Shown: positions 31,205 to 40,639, counted from the first letter of the stretch. The stretch is DNA of 64,000 nucleotides from UBA12087 sp964370815 (GCA_964370815.1 CAYJKQ010000003.1:186001-250000), one strand, 5' to 3'. Numbers and translations are program-made. The notes: generated from the sequence alone by a model not told the origin.

Positions 31205-32218
31205 ATGATGAATCTGGTTGAAGCCCTACTCACTGGTGACCGCTTGGCACTCTCACGCCTGCTAACCCAGGTAGAAAACGGAACACAAGACGGGTTTACT
31301 GCCCTTAATGAATTGTTTCAGCATACCGGCAAAGCGCACCTGGTGGGAGTGACAGGTGCACCTGGTGTTGGAAAATCATCCCTGGTTAACCAACTTGCGC
31401 TGCATTTCCGCAGCCAAAACAATAAAACGATAGCCATCATCGCGGTTGACCCCACCAGCCCTTTTACTGGCGGTGCTGTTCTAGGAGACCGAGTGCGCAT
31501 GCGTAATCTGGCTGGAGACAACGGGGTTTTCATTCGTTCGATGGCCACACGCGGGACACTAGGCGGGTTAGCCCATGCCACATCCGCGATGACCCAGGTA
31601 TTTGATGCAGCCGGGTTCGATATTGTTCTCATTGAAACTGTAGGTGCTGGACAGGCGGAAGTGGACATCGCCCGATTGGCTCATACCACACTGGTGGTGG
31701 ATGCACCCGGCATGGGTGATGATATTCAAGCGATAAAAGCCGGCATTCTTGAGATCGCTGACATTCTGGTCATCAACAAATCCGACCGCCCGGGATTGGA
31801 AAATACCGAGCATGCCCTGCGCGGCATGCTGGAAATGGCTCACCCGGCAAAACGCATCTTTCAACACCACGGCAAATTAGAAATAACAGAAGCAGCATCC
31901 GCTCTGCAAGATAATCCCTCTCATCTTTGGATCCCCCCCATTCACAAAACCATTGCCACCGATGGAACTGGAATTCCGGAACTGGCTGAAAGTGTTTTCC
32001 GACATGCCAGCTATCTCAAAAGCAGTGGAGATTGGAGTCTGCGAGAAAGGTCGCGCCTGGAGACTGAACTAGATGCCCTCATCCAGGATATACTGACCAA
32101 CCAGTTTCGTTCAAATCTCCCGGCAGAAATGTATGAAAATGTGCTGGGGCGTATATTGGAGCGTAAGTTATCCCCCAGGGAAGCAGTCCAAACCTTAATG
32201 GATGGGAGGCTATCATGA
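31205..32218 (+). CDS. meaB: MeaB/ArgK-type G-protein chaperone of B12 mutases
   Basis: 337-residue P-loop GTPase that gates cobalamin loading and protects acyl-CoA mutases. Seen: Walker A GAPGVGKSSL near 54, AVDPTSPFTGGAVLGDRVRM (switch region), ETVGAGQAEVDIA (Walker B, DxxG-like) and NKSD base specificity near 195. The full length and all motifs are intact. Two possible ATGs, 31205 and 31208, differ by one residue. It follows the B12-binding subunit and overlaps the next gene by 4 nt. Confidence 0.93.
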   Translation: MMNLVEALLTGDRLALSRLLTQVENGTQDGFTALNELFQHTGKAHLVGVTGAPGVGKSSLVNQLALHFRSQNNKTIAIIAVDPTSPFTGGAVLGDRVRMRNLAGDNGVFIRSMATRGTLGGLAHATSAMTQVFDAAGFDIVLIETVGAGQAEVDIARLAHTTLVVDAPGMGDDIQAIKAGILEIADILVINKSDRPGLENTEHALRGMLEMAHPAKRIFQHHGKLEITEAASALQDNPSHLWIPPIHKTIATDGTGIPELAESVFRHASYLKSSGDWSLRERSRLETELDALIQDILTNQFRSNLPAEMYENVLGRILERKLSPREAVQTLMDGRLS

Positions 32219-32766
32219 TATATGGCAAACGAATCCGTCTGCGAGGGGTGGAAAAGGAAGACCTGCCTCAATTTGTAGAGTGGTTGAATGATCCTGATGT
32301 GATCGAAGGGTTGATTTTTCCCCAGCCTCTCAGTTTTGAAGAGGCGATGCGCTGGTTTGAAAACTTTGCCAAACTTCCAGCGAGCGAACACCCTCTTGCG
32401 ATCGAGATCCTGGATGGTGAAAACTGGCGCATGATCGGCGACTGTGATTTTCATAAAATATCGCAGATCAATCGCAGTGCTGAAGTTGGCATCTTTATTG
32501 GAGACAAATCCCTGTGGAACAAGGGTTACGGCACCGAGACCATGAAACTCTTGTTGAAACACGGTTTTGAAAACCTAAATCTCAACCGCATAGAGCTGGT
32601 GGTTTACGATGATAATCCTGGCGCTATACGCGCTTACGAGAAAACCGGTTTTATTTTGGAAGGTCGTCGGCGCCAGGCAAAATATAAACATGGTAAATAT
32701 GGCGATGAACTAGTCATGAGTGTTTTGCGATCCGAGTGGGATGCAAAACTCTTATTGGAGGAATGA
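32215..32766 (+). CDS. GNAT-family N-acetyltransferase (RimJ/RimL-like)
   Basis: 183 residues with the GNAT fold: N-terminal strand MIYGKRIRLRGVEKEDL, the acetyl-CoA loop in LWNKGYGTETMKLL, and NLNRIELVVYDDNPGAIRAYEKTGF, typical of the RimJ/RimL-like group acetylating protein N-termini or small amines. Substrate unknown. It is coupled by overlap to meaB upstream and prs downstream. Confidence 0.88.
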   Translation: MIYGKRIRLRGVEKEDLPQFVEWLNDPDVIEGLIFPQPLSFEEAMRWFENFAKLPASEHPLAIEILDGENWRMIGDCDFHKISQINRSAEVGIFIGDKSLWNKGYGTETMKLLLKHGFENLNLNRIELVVYDDNPGAIRAYEKTGFILEGRRRQAKYKHGKYGDELVMSVLRSEWDAKLLLEE

Positions 32767-33755
32767 TGTCGATACATTCGCATGAACTAAAGATGTATGG
32801 TGAGATCAAGCTTTTTGCTGGCACGGCTTCCCCCGATCTTTCACAAAAAATCGCTGATTATCTTCAAACCAGCCTTTGCGGTCGGGATATTATCCTGTTC
32901 CCCAATGACAATATTTTTACCAAACTTCATGGTAGTGTACGCGGACAGGATGTATATGTCATCCAGACTACATCTGCGCCGGTCCAGCGCAATCTGATGG
33001 AGCTCCTGATCCTTCTGCAAACCTTGCGACTGGATTCAGCTGCCCGAATTACTGCTGTTGTTCCATATTTGTGTTATGCCCGCTCAGACCGAAAGGATCA
33101 GCCACGGGTACCAATCACCGGACGCCTGGTGGCAGATATGATCGAAGTAGCAGGAGCGGACAGGTATATGACGATCGACCCGCATTCCGGACAGATCCAA
33201 GGATTCTTTTCCATACCGGGAGATGTCCTGACTTCTTCCCATCTGATGATCGATTATGTCAATAAAAACCTGCGCCAATATTTGAAAGATCCGGTGGTGG
33301 TAACTGTCGACCTGGGATATGCCAAAAAAGGCCGCAACCTGGCTGCCGGCATAAATGCCCCGATAGCATTCATCGAAAAACGCCGTGTTGCCAATGATGC
33401 CAAAGCTGAAGCCCTGACTATTATTGGAGAAGTAAAAAATCGGGATGTCTTCCTGGTTGATGATGAAATTGATACGGGTGGTTCCATTGAACAGGCAGTA
33501 AACCTGCTCAAAGCAGGTGGAGCTCGTCGAATCTACATTGCTTTTATTCACCCGGTTTTTTCATTGAATGCTGCTGAACGATTGGCAGCATTGCCAGTAA
33601 CCGAGTTCATCACAACCGATTCTATTCCCATTTCAGCTGAAAATTGCGCTCTGCTGGGAGAGCGCCTGACCGTTTTATCGATCGCGCCTCTGCTGGGAGA
33701 GGTCATTTTGCGGGCTCATGAAGGCCGCAGCGTCGGTGAATTGTTCAACGAATAG
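32763..33755 (+). CDS. prs: Ribose-phosphate pyrophosphokinase (PRPP synthetase)
   Basis: 330 residues. Makes PRPP from ribose 5-phosphate and ATP, feeding nucleotide synthesis including PyrE. Seen: LFAGTASPDLSQKIA, the catalytic-flap region YLCYARSDRKDQPRVPIT, TIDPHSGQIQGFF, and the PRPP motif LVDDEIDTGGS. The start at 32763 overlaps the acetyltransferase stop and has GGAGG close by; ATG 32766 is equally possible. An upstream start at 32736 is rejected as it lies inside the previous gene with no site. Confidence 0.92.
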   Translation: MMSIHSHELKMYGEIKLFAGTASPDLSQKIADYLQTSLCGRDIILFPNDNIFTKLHGSVRGQDVYVIQTTSAPVQRNLMELLILLQTLRLDSAARITAVVPYLCYARSDRKDQPRVPITGRLVADMIEVAGADRYMTIDPHSGQIQGFFSIPGDVLTSSHLMIDYVNKNLRQYLKDPVVVTVDLGYAKKGRNLAAGINAPIAFIEKRRVANDAKAEALTIIGEVKNRDVFLVDDEIDTGGSIEQAVNLLKAGGARRIYIAFIHPVFSLNAAERLAALPVTEFITTDSIPISAENCALLGERLTVLSIAPLLGEVILRAHEGRSVGELFNE

Positions 33756-33786
33756 TTTTAACACCCCATAATAAAGGAGTACAAAA

Positions 33787-34254
33787 ATGAAAGGTGACGT
33801 CAGACTGATCGAAAAATTGAATTTCCTGCTCGCAGATGAATTAACTGCCATCAGCCAGTATATGGTCCAGGCTGAAATGTGCGACAATTGGGGATATGCC
33901 CAACTTGCCGGTGTGATCGAAAAACGTGCCATTGATGAAATGAAGCATGCCGAAAAACATATCGCGCGCATCCTTTTTATGGAAGGTCAACCAATTGTCA
34001 GCAATTTAAACAAGATCAATATCGGACAAGACGTGGAAAACCAGCACAAAAATGACTGGGCTTCCGAAGAAGGTGCCATCAAGGCTTATAATGAGGCTAT
34101 CAAACTGGCTGTTGACCTGGGAGACAATGGCACGCGGGAATTACTGGAAGAGATCCTTGAGGATGAAGAAAAGCATATCGACTGGATCGAAGCTCAGTTG
34201 GATCAGATCAAACAGATGGGCATCCAGAATTATCTAGCCCAACAATTGAGCTGA
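33787..34254 (+). CDS. bfr: Bacterioferritin
   Basis: 155-residue four-helix iron-storage protein, likely a 24-mer in the cytoplasm. Ferroxidase ligands are all present at the E. coli positions: E18, E51, H54, E94, E127, H130. The haem ligand M52 is also present (DEMKHAEKH), so a haem-binding bacterioferritin is expected. AAAGGAG with good spacing precedes the ATG. It follows prs after 31 nt, perhaps in the same transcript. Confidence 0.95.
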   Translation: MKGDVRLIEKLNFLLADELTAISQYMVQAEMCDNWGYAQLAGVIEKRAIDEMKHAEKHIARILFMEGQPIVSNLNKINIGQDVENQHKNDWASEEGAIKAYNEAIKLAVDLGDNGTRELLEEILEDEEKHIDWIEAQLDQIKQMGIQNYLAQQLS

Positions 34255-34415
34255 CCTTCGTTTTCGATCAAGTACCCTGGTAATCTTAATCGCTGCTGGA
34301 TTTGATAACCATCTGAAAATGAAGTGTAAAATCTTGATACCCTGATTACGACCGAAAACCAGGTCGGTGTAAAAACGCGACCCTAATTCAAAATTGTCCC
34401 ACAACCGCACCATCC

Positions 34416-34444
34416 TTGAGGATTATTCTCTTTTTCCCTAACCT
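34416..34444 (+). promoter_or_regulatory. Possible promoter of mutM
   Basis: TTGAGG (34416-34421) and TAACCT (34439-34444) spaced 17 nt, with the ATG 5 nt later and no ribosome binding site. It fits the leaderless pattern seen elsewhere, but the -10 is weak. Confidence 0.4.
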
Positions 34445-34449
34445 AACGT

Positions 34450-35331
34450 ATGCCTGAATTACCTGAAGTGGAAACCATAGCAAGAAGACTGGCACCTATC
34501 CTGACTGGCAGAGAGATCAGGGCAGTGGATCTACGCTGGGTGCGCAGCCTGGCGACTCCAACACCTTCAGAATTCCAACAACGATTATGCGGACAGACCA
34601 TTGTGAGTGTTATCAGGCGTGGCAAATATCTGCGCCTGTGTCTTTCACAGGATCAATTGTTGATCCACTTGCGGATGAGTGGAGACCTGTTCACAGGAGA
34701 AGCCAACCGTATCCCGGAGAAACATGACCGCCTGATCCTAGGACTGAGTGGGGACCTCTCTCTGATCTTCAATGATACACGCAAGTTCGGGCGGATCTGG
34801 CTGACAGATGACCCGGACCAGGTGTTAGGTGCTCTTGGACCGGAACCTTTGGATGATGAATTCAGCCAGCAGATCCTTTTTGACAGGCTACACGGTCGTC
34901 ATAGACAACTCAAACCGCTTTTGCTTGACCAGACTTTCCTGGCGGGGATGGGAAACATCTACACTGATGAGGTTTTACATTTAGCTGGATTGCATCCCCG
35001 CAGATTCTCAGATAGTCTGACAGAACATCAGGTAGTTATGCTGTGGCAATCCATCCGGAATGTTTTACAGGAAGGCATCCGTCGAAATGGCGCCAGTATT
35101 GATTGGGTCTACCGGGGGGGTGATTTTCAAAATTATTTTCGGGTTTATGGCAGGGAAGGGAAAGCCTGCCCTGTGTGTGGAACCAGGATCGAAAAATGTA
35201 TCGTCGGGCAACGCGGTACTCACATCTGCCCAATTTGCCAACCAGACAAGGAAGGTACTTCCCAAAAAAGTCAACCTGGCTCGCTTTCACAATCCCACCT
35301 TCCTGTGAGCAACGAAACAAAGGATGGATAA
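34450..35331 (+). CDS. mutM: Formamidopyrimidine-DNA glycosylase
   Basis: 293-residue base-excision enzyme removing 8-oxoguanine and FaPy. Seen: the catalytic N-terminus MPELPEVET (Pro2 forms the Schiff base, Glu3 assists), RRGKYLRL with the conserved Lys, GNIYTDEVLH, and the zinc finger CPVC-x16-CPIC near 240-263. A tail of about 30 residues after the finger (EGTSQKSQPGSL...) is extra. Its 3' end overlaps the following hypothetical gene by 8 nt. Confidence 0.95.
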   Translation: MPELPEVETIARRLAPILTGREIRAVDLRWVRSLATPTPSEFQQRLCGQTIVSVIRRGKYLRLCLSQDQLLIHLRMSGDLFTGEANRIPEKHDRLILGLSGDLSLIFNDTRKFGRIWLTDDPDQVLGALGPEPLDDEFSQQILFDRLHGRHRQLKPLLLDQTFLAGMGNIYTDEVLHLAGLHPRRFSDSLTEHQVVMLWQSIRNVLQEGIRRNGASIDWVYRGGDFQNYFRVYGREGKACPVCGTRIEKCIVGQRGTHICPICQPDKEGTSQKSQPGSLSQSHLPVSNETKDG

Positions 35332-35992
35332 AATGGAATGGGACTTAAAAACAATAGGGGTCAGTATTGTTGTACTATTAATTGGATATTTCCTCGGTTT
35401 GATGGAAGCTGCCATCAAACAAAAATACAAAGATAATAAAACAGCGCATATGGAAGAAAAAATGTTTCTGGAAACTCCACCTTCTCCGCTCAAGCAGCCC
35501 AACCTGCTCATTCTCAACCGCAATTCATCCAATTCATTGGTATTAGAACTGGAAGGCAAAACCATCTCCAATAAGGATGAGTTAACTTCGGAAAAAAGGC
35601 GCTTATTGGTCAAACTGCTGGTCGAGTTACGCCCCTGGCTGGTAACCACAACCCCCACCTCTCCATCCCCGCAGGTTAAGTCTCAACCAGAGCCAATCAA
35701 TATCCAACATCCAGCTGCTTCAGCAATTATTCCACCCATAACTTCCTCTTCCCCGCAGATCCCACCAGTACCATTAACAGAAAGTATCGTTTCCCAAATT
35801 AATACAGTTCTGCAAAAACGATTGACAGCCTCATCCCTGGCGAATCAAGGCATACGTTTACAGGAATCACCCATTGGAGGGGTACTGGTTTATATTGGTC
35901 TGGACAAATACGAGGGTATTGATGCAATACCGGATCCTGAGATTAAAGCATTCATCCGACAGACCATTGCGGAATGGGAAGGTCAATCCTAA
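35324..35992 (+). CDS. Hypothetical membrane-anchored protein
   Basis: 222 residues: one membrane segment near 10-28 (IGVSIVVLLIGYFLGL), a cytoplasmic or external helix, a Pro/Ser/Thr-rich linker (about 108-150) and a small C-terminal domain (LANQGIRLQESPIGGVLVYIGLDKYEGI) ending at a charged helix. No family recognised. Overlap with mutM suggests co-transcription. Confidence 0.6.
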   Translation: MDKMEWDLKTIGVSIVVLLIGYFLGLMEAAIKQKYKDNKTAHMEEKMFLETPPSPLKQPNLLILNRNSSNSLVLELEGKTISNKDELTSEKRRLLVKLLVELRPWLVTTTPTSPSPQVKSQPEPINIQHPAASAIIPPITSSSPQIPPVPLTESIVSQINTVLQKRLTASSLANQGIRLQESPIGGVLVYIGLDKYEGIDAIPDPEIKAFIRQTIAEWEGQS

Positions 35993-35993
35993 G

Positions 35994-36836
35994 CTAGTCT
36001 TCCGGATCGCTACGCACTGTCAGAATTGGGCATCCGGCGGTTTCGGCAATTTCGGCAGTAATATTTGGAAGAGTAAAATGCCGCAAGCTGTGGGAGCTAT
36101 ACATTGACCCCATACAAACCAATTCATAACTCTCTGCTTTAATTTCATTTAGTATTTCCGGAACAATATGCCCATGACGCACTCTGACATCAGATTGGAT
36201 CCCCGACTCTTGCGATTCATTTAACACTTGACGAAGTATGTTTCCCTGAGGGGTATTGGTTGTCAATAACTCGTGCCAATGATCTTCCACTTCATGAGCG
36301 AGGGGATAATCCAAGGTGATCGGTTCAACAATATGTAAAAAAGTCAATGAGGCTTGCAACGATACTGCGAGAGCCAGGGCTTCATGAAAAACATGTATGG
36401 CATATCCCAAGCCACCCATACAAACCAGTATTTTTCTAACCGGCAAACGGGATTTGGGTACATATATGATGGGGACAATCAGATCTTCCATAAAATACCG
36501 AAATGTGCGTCCCATGAAAAACCGGCGCAACGGAGGTCGTCCCAGGGGACCAATAATCACCATTGCACCTGCCAGTTGAACGGATCGGTTGACCAATTCC
36601 TCGGCTTGACCGGTGAGGTATTCCACCTGGAACGGAATTCCGGTGGAACTAATGGAGGGAAGCATCTCCTCCACCAAAGCAGCAACCGGGTGATCCTTAT
36701 CATCCGATTCGCACACACCTATAATGTGCAACGGAAATTTCAGCATTTGTGCCAACCAGATGCCGTATTCAAGTGCTGGACGTGTTTCCTTATGCCCATT
36801 GGTTACCAAGATTAGATGATTTGTTTTTGTTTTCAT
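35994..36836 (-). CDS. Tandem universal stress protein (UspA-type)
   Basis: 280 residues comprising two Usp domains. Domain 1 (about 5-128) has LILVTNGHKETRPALEYGIWLA and VIIGPLGRPPLRRFFMG, matching the nucleotide-binding GxxxxRxxxG pattern; domain 2 (about 132-277) has KILVCMGG and ELVCMGSMYSSHSLRHF. Usp proteins bind ATP or AMP under stress; the target is unknown. It overlaps the end of a half-size chromate transporter gene by 4 nt. Confidence 0.85.
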   Translation of the reverse strand: MKTKTNHLILVTNGHKETRPALEYGIWLAQMLKFPLHIIGVCESDDKDHPVAALVEEMLPSISSTGIPFQVEYLTGQAEELVNRSVQLAGAMVIIGPLGRPPLRRFFMGRTFRYFMEDLIVPIIYVPKSRLPVRKILVCMGGLGYAIHVFHEALALAVSLQASLTFLHIVEPITLDYPLAHEVEDHWHELLTTNTPQGNILRQVLNESQESGIQSDVRVRHGHIVPEILNEIKAESYELVCMGSMYSSHSLRHFTLPNITAEIAETAGCPILTVRSDPED

Positions 36837-37363
36837 CGGATCAACATCACTCCCAATAAACCCGCAGCCACCAGAACGATGGGTGAAGGGACAGCCAACA
36901 AAAAAGCCAGAACGCTCAAAGCAGCAATTATGAGTACCTGCCTAGGGATGCTTTTCTCGCTTCTGAATAAATTCCAGGCTACAACCAGAATTACTACAGC
37001 AACTGCCGGGCTTAAACCTTGCACGAAACCCTGCATCCAAACTTCGCCTTTAAAACGTTGCAACACGGATACCACTCCCAACATCATGACCGTGGGGGGG
37101 AGAATTGATCCCAACAACGCTAACAGAGTACCCGGGATGCCGCCTGCGGCAAACCCGACAAACATTGCCAACTTGAGCGCTTCGCTACCAGGCAAGAGAT
37201 GGGAAAAACCAACAGCTTCAACAAACTGTTTTTCTGTCATGATCGTTCCGACTGATTCTTTGTATAATAGCCCAATAGAAGATGGCCCGGATGTGGAAAG
37301 AAGGTTGATCTTGAGAAACATCCAGAATAATTTGAGCAGGAGGGTTAGTTTAAGTGATTTCAT
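36833..37363 (-). CDS. Chromate transporter, half-size subunit 2
   Basis: 176 residues of the CHR family with about six membrane segments. The signature ...GFSHLLPGSEALKLAMFVGFAAGG followed by GTLLALLGSILPPTVMMLG is clear. Half-size (short-chain) members work as pairs with opposite topology to export chromate; paralogue 37363-37881 is the partner. Real physiological anion could be other than chromate. Confidence 0.88.
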   Translation of the reverse strand: MKSLKLTLLLKLFWMFLKINLLSTSGPSSIGLLYKESVGTIMTEKQFVEAVGFSHLLPGSEALKLAMFVGFAAGGIPGTLLALLGSILPPTVMMLGVVSVLQRFKGEVWMQGFVQGLSPAVAVVILVVAWNLFRSEKSIPRQVLIIAALSVLAFLLAVPSPIVLVAAGLLGVMLIR

Positions 37364-37881
37364 CAGAATATAAATATCCCCAATAAACCTGCTGCAAACA
37401 AGACCATTGGGGCTGGTGCTTCCAATAACAAGGCAACCAGGCTACCGGTTGCAATCAACAAAGTCTGCCAGCTGATCGAGCCATTGTTGCCGTTTTGAAA
37501 TATCTGCCAGGCAACGAAAACCATCAGTATTGCTACAGCAGGAGTAAGTCCGGACACAAAACGGGTTACCCAGGCTTCTCGACGCAGACGGTTCAGAATT
37601 GAAACGACACCCAGCATCAGCAATGTAGGAGGCAGAATGGAACCCAGTAAGGCCACCAAAGCTCCAGCAAATCCTCCGACCGAGTACCCAATGAACATGG
37701 CTAATTGCAAAGCGTCGCTGCCCGGCAGGATACTGGAAAAACTGACAGCCTGAACAAAATCTGCATTGGTCATTAGTATTCCAATGGATTCTTTGTATAG
37801 AAGACCCACCGAAGCAGGCCCGGAGGTTGTCAATAAGTTCACTTTTATGAAAAGCCAGAATAACTGAACAAGCGTAGGCAT
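37363..37881 (-). CDS. Chromate transporter, half-size subunit 1
   Basis: 172 residues, closely similar to its downstream neighbour (shared KVNLLTTSGPASVGLLYKES and LPGSDALQLAMFIGYSVGG). It overlaps that gene by one base, consistent with co-translation of a heterodimer. The high similarity of the two suggests a local duplication. Confidence 0.88.
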   Translation of the reverse strand: MPTLVQLFWLFIKVNLLTTSGPASVGLLYKESIGILMTNADFVQAVSFSSILPGSDALQLAMFIGYSVGGFAGALVALLGSILPPTLLMLGVVSILNRLRREAWVTRFVSGLTPAVAILMVFVAWQIFQNGNNGSISWQTLLIATGSLVALLLEAPAPMVLFAAGLLGIFIF

Positions 37882-37941
37882 CGATCAATCGCCTTTCAAA
37901 ACAACAATCTAAAATGAATGGACATCGATCCTGGCAGGAGG

Positions 37942-39534
37942 TCAGGTTAATGTCTTGATGAGATAACTTTCTCCACGATTATAGCCACGTTCCAAATAAT
38001 ATCTGCGTGTGCCGATGGCAGCAATCACCACAATGTTCTTGAAGCCATGTTTTCGAGCGATGACATCAGCTTCTTCCAAAAGGCGTGTTCCCAAACCGCT
38101 ATGTTGCGTCGCACCATCAGAATCCTGTCCTACTGGCAACGATTGACCATATACATGCAGTTCGCGAATGATGGCAGCCTGATCCAAATCTGACAAACCA
38201 GTAGCAGGAGAATTAATTCCGGGCAAGGAAAGGCGGATAAAGCCGGCGATTTTATCCTCCGGAGTGGTGAAAGACAGGAAATGCTCCTGTGCCCCGCCTG
38301 CTGAGTAAACCTGGTCTCGCAATACCAGGTCTGCCATTACCACATTGTGTCCACGGACTTCACGACAGCGGATACATACACATTGAGTGCCTCGCCGGGA
38401 CATTTCAGCCTGTGCATCCTGGCGCAAGCTGGTACGTTTGTTACCTGCCACCACATGCGTTGAGGGAATATCTCGAATAACACGGTTGACCCGGCAGTAG
38501 CGTGGAATGTCCGGTTTGATATCTGCCAGAAGTGAAACTAATTGTTCCTGGCTGTATGGATGGTATTCTCCTCGTTGCCAGTAAGCATATAAAGGTGCAT
38601 TTTCCAACAATTGACAGGGATAGATCTTGATCTCGTCCGGGCAAAGATCCAGCCATAAACGCTTGAAATCGACCCGGTCCGATTCCGGAGTAGCACCAAG
38701 CAGGTTCGGCATCCAGTGCAGAACGATCTTGAATCCCGCCGCCCTGAGCAGTGCCACAGCACGCCTGGTTTCAGCTGCCGTGTGACCGCGCTGATTTAGC
38801 TCCAGAATACGATCATCCAGGCTTTGGGCTCCCATCTGAAGTTTGGTAACGCCAAGAGTCCGCAACCAGGCGATCTCATTGGTAGTGATCTCATCCGGGC
38901 GGGTTTCGATGACCAGCCCAACGTTGCGGTGTTCTGCAGTTTCATTGAGGGTATGAGCTTCCGTCAAAGTGCTGGTGGATTCTCCATTCAAGGCGTCCAG
39001 ACAGCGCAGAACAAACCATTCCTGATAATCCCGCCGGTAGGCAGACCAGGTCCCACCCAGGATGAGCAACTCCACCTTATCGGTGGGATGTCCAACCGCT
39101 ACCAATGATTCCAAGCGGGAAACCACCTGGTCATAGGGATCGAAATTGTGTTCAAAGGCACGCATTGCACCCGGCTCATCCGGCAGGTAACTCTTGGGCA
39201 TACGGGCATCGTCCGGACAGAATATACAGTGAGCTGGACAGGGATAAGGTTTGGTGAGGACAGTAACGGTTGTCACTCCTGAAAGGGTGCGAACAGGCTT
39301 CATTCGGATACGTGCTTGCAAACCCGAATCCGGCAACCACTCCCCGCTTTCCACCAGATGATTATATGAAGCCACAAGCTCCGCTTTGCTGACATGTCCA
39401 TCCTGGCTGGGGTGATGGCGAATTGCATCCATCACCTTCATTCCCATGCGCATGTCCTCCAGGATGAGTCGTGCATTGCTCATTTTTTCGGGTGTCAGTT
39501 CTTGATTCTTTGTCCAGTTTATTTTCTTCGTCAT
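37942..39534 (-). CDS. Elp3-type tRNA U34 modification enzyme (radical SAM + acetyltransferase)
   Basis: 530 residues. The N-terminal radical-SAM domain has the cluster motif CxxxCxxC as CPAHCIFC near 100; the C-terminal GNAT domain (about 380-530) includes LGTRLLEEADVIARKHGF. Bacterial Elp3 alone can make cm5U-type modifications at tRNA wobble uridines using acetyl-CoA. The region LGGTWSAYRRDYQEWFV and a Cys-rich stretch CVCIRCREVRGH (probable zinc binding) are also typical. No ribosome binding site is seen before the ATG, which follows an AT-rich stretch. Function is known for the family; tRNA targets here are inference. Confidence 0.92.
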   Translation of the reverse strand: MTKKINWTKNQELTPEKMSNARLILEDMRMGMKVMDAIRHHPSQDGHVSKAELVASYNHLVESGEWLPDSGLQARIRMKPVRTLSGVTTVTVLTKPYPCPAHCIFCPDDARMPKSYLPDEPGAMRAFEHNFDPYDQVVSRLESLVAVGHPTDKVELLILGGTWSAYRRDYQEWFVLRCLDALNGESTSTLTEAHTLNETAEHRNVGLVIETRPDEITTNEIAWLRTLGVTKLQMGAQSLDDRILELNQRGHTAAETRRAVALLRAAGFKIVLHWMPNLLGATPESDRVDFKRLWLDLCPDEIKIYPCQLLENAPLYAYWQRGEYHPYSQEQLVSLLADIKPDIPRYCRVNRVIRDIPSTHVVAGNKRTSLRQDAQAEMSRRGTQCVCIRCREVRGHNVVMADLVLRDQVYSAGGAQEHFLSFTTPEDKIAGFIRLSLPGINSPATGLSDLDQAAIIRELHVYGQSLPVGQDSDGATQHSGLGTRLLEEADVIARKHGFKNIVVIAAIGTRRYYLERGYNRGESYLIKTLT

Positions 39535-39824
39535 TTTATTTAATTAACACAGAACGAACTGTGTGATCGTAGTTTTGGGCAAATTTCATCATTCCTTGAC
39601 TGCCAAAAGCCCATGGGATTTTCGGTATGGAATGCACCTTCAATAATTCCCAAATTCCTGGTGCTTTCCAGTCGATTAATTTGTAATATTGATCCATCAT
39701 GATTTTTCAGGGAATGTACCGTATTATTCAGCCAGGGTAAAAGGGTAAATTTCATTAAACAACCCTAAACAGTCAAATCCAATTCTTACTGCCAAATATG
39801 TCAACATTACACCCTGAGGATGGG

Positions 39825-39830
39825 TATAAT
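39825..39830 (+). promoter_or_regulatory. -10 box of a probable leaderless transcript
   Basis: TATAAT with exactly 6 nt to the ATG at 39837 and no ribosome binding site. It favours 39837 over the upstream ATG at 39798 as true start. Confidence 0.55.
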
Positions 39831-39836
39831 CAACAC

Positions 39837-40565
39837 ATGCAGGAAGTTACTGTCAGGCGATTGTTGGATATTAACAATCAATTCTACCAGAGTTTTGGGG
39901 CTGAATTTTCAGCCACGCGTTCCCGCATTCAACCCGGAGTCAGCAGGATCATCAACCGGCTGGAGGGGCAAGAGCACATCCTGGACCTGGGCTGCGGTAA
40001 TGGTGCCCTGGCACGCCAGCTTGCCAATCTTGGGCATGGGGGTAGTTATACCGGTTTGGATCTCAGCCTGCCACTCCTGGCTTCAGCTGATCAGCAATCA
40101 GACATCTTCCCTGTGAATTTTATCCGGGCAGATCTGACCAGTACGAATTGGGATGCAACCCTTCCAACAGATAAATACCAGGTGGTTTTCTCTTTTGCCA
40201 CCTTGCACCACATTCCTTCCGAACAACTACGGCATCAGATCATACTGAAAATTGGCAGACTTTTGAAGAGAGAAGGTAATTTCATCCATTCCAACTGGCG
40301 ATTTCTTAACAGCCCCCGGTTGAGAGACCGTATCCAACCCTGGCAGGAAGCGGATTTAACAGCTCAAGATGTTGATCCTGGCGACTATCTACTGGATTGG
40401 AAACGCGGTGGACACGGGTTGCGCTATGTACACCATTTTGATGAAGAAGAACTCTCCAGGCTGGCTGAAGCGGCTGGTTTTACTGTTAGTGAGACCTTCC
40501 ATTCGGATGGACAGGGTGGCAGGTTGGGTCTATACCAGGTCTGGAATAAAAAGAGTACGGATTAA
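39837..40565 (+). CDS. SAM-dependent methyltransferase (class I)
   Basis: 242 residues with the Rossmann-fold methyltransferase motifs: ILDLGCGNGALARQLA (motif I), YTGLDLS (motif II acid), and YQVVFSFATLHHI (motif IV). It is in the general small-molecule/unknown group, so the substrate cannot be named. The start is set by the TATAAT 6 nt upstream; the longer frame from 39798 would place the promoter inside the gene. Confidence 0.85.
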   Translation: MQEVTVRRLLDINNQFYQSFGAEFSATRSRIQPGVSRIINRLEGQEHILDLGCGNGALARQLANLGHGGSYTGLDLSLPLLASADQQSDIFPVNFIRADLTSTNWDATLPTDKYQVVFSFATLHHIPSEQLRHQIILKIGRLLKREGNFIHSNWRFLNSPRLRDRIQPWQEADLTAQDVDPGDYLLDWKRGGHGLRYVHHFDEEELSRLAEAAGFTVSETFHSDGQGGRLGLYQVWNKKSTD

Positions 40566-40639
40566 GTAATTAGATTAAAATACATCTTCAATGAACACCG
40601 TGCATAATTGAAACCGGAAATCTTGTAAGGAGTAAGAAA

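Noticed and set aside
34255..34449. Possible terminator hairpin after bacterioferritin
   Set aside because: ACCGA...TCGGT near 34350 is only about 5 bp, with no T-run after it.
39540..39755. 71-residue minus-strand frame upstream of Elp3
   Set aside because: No ribosome binding site, no family resemblance, and composition typical of a chance frame. Its stop lies close to the Elp3 start, so it is not completely excluded.
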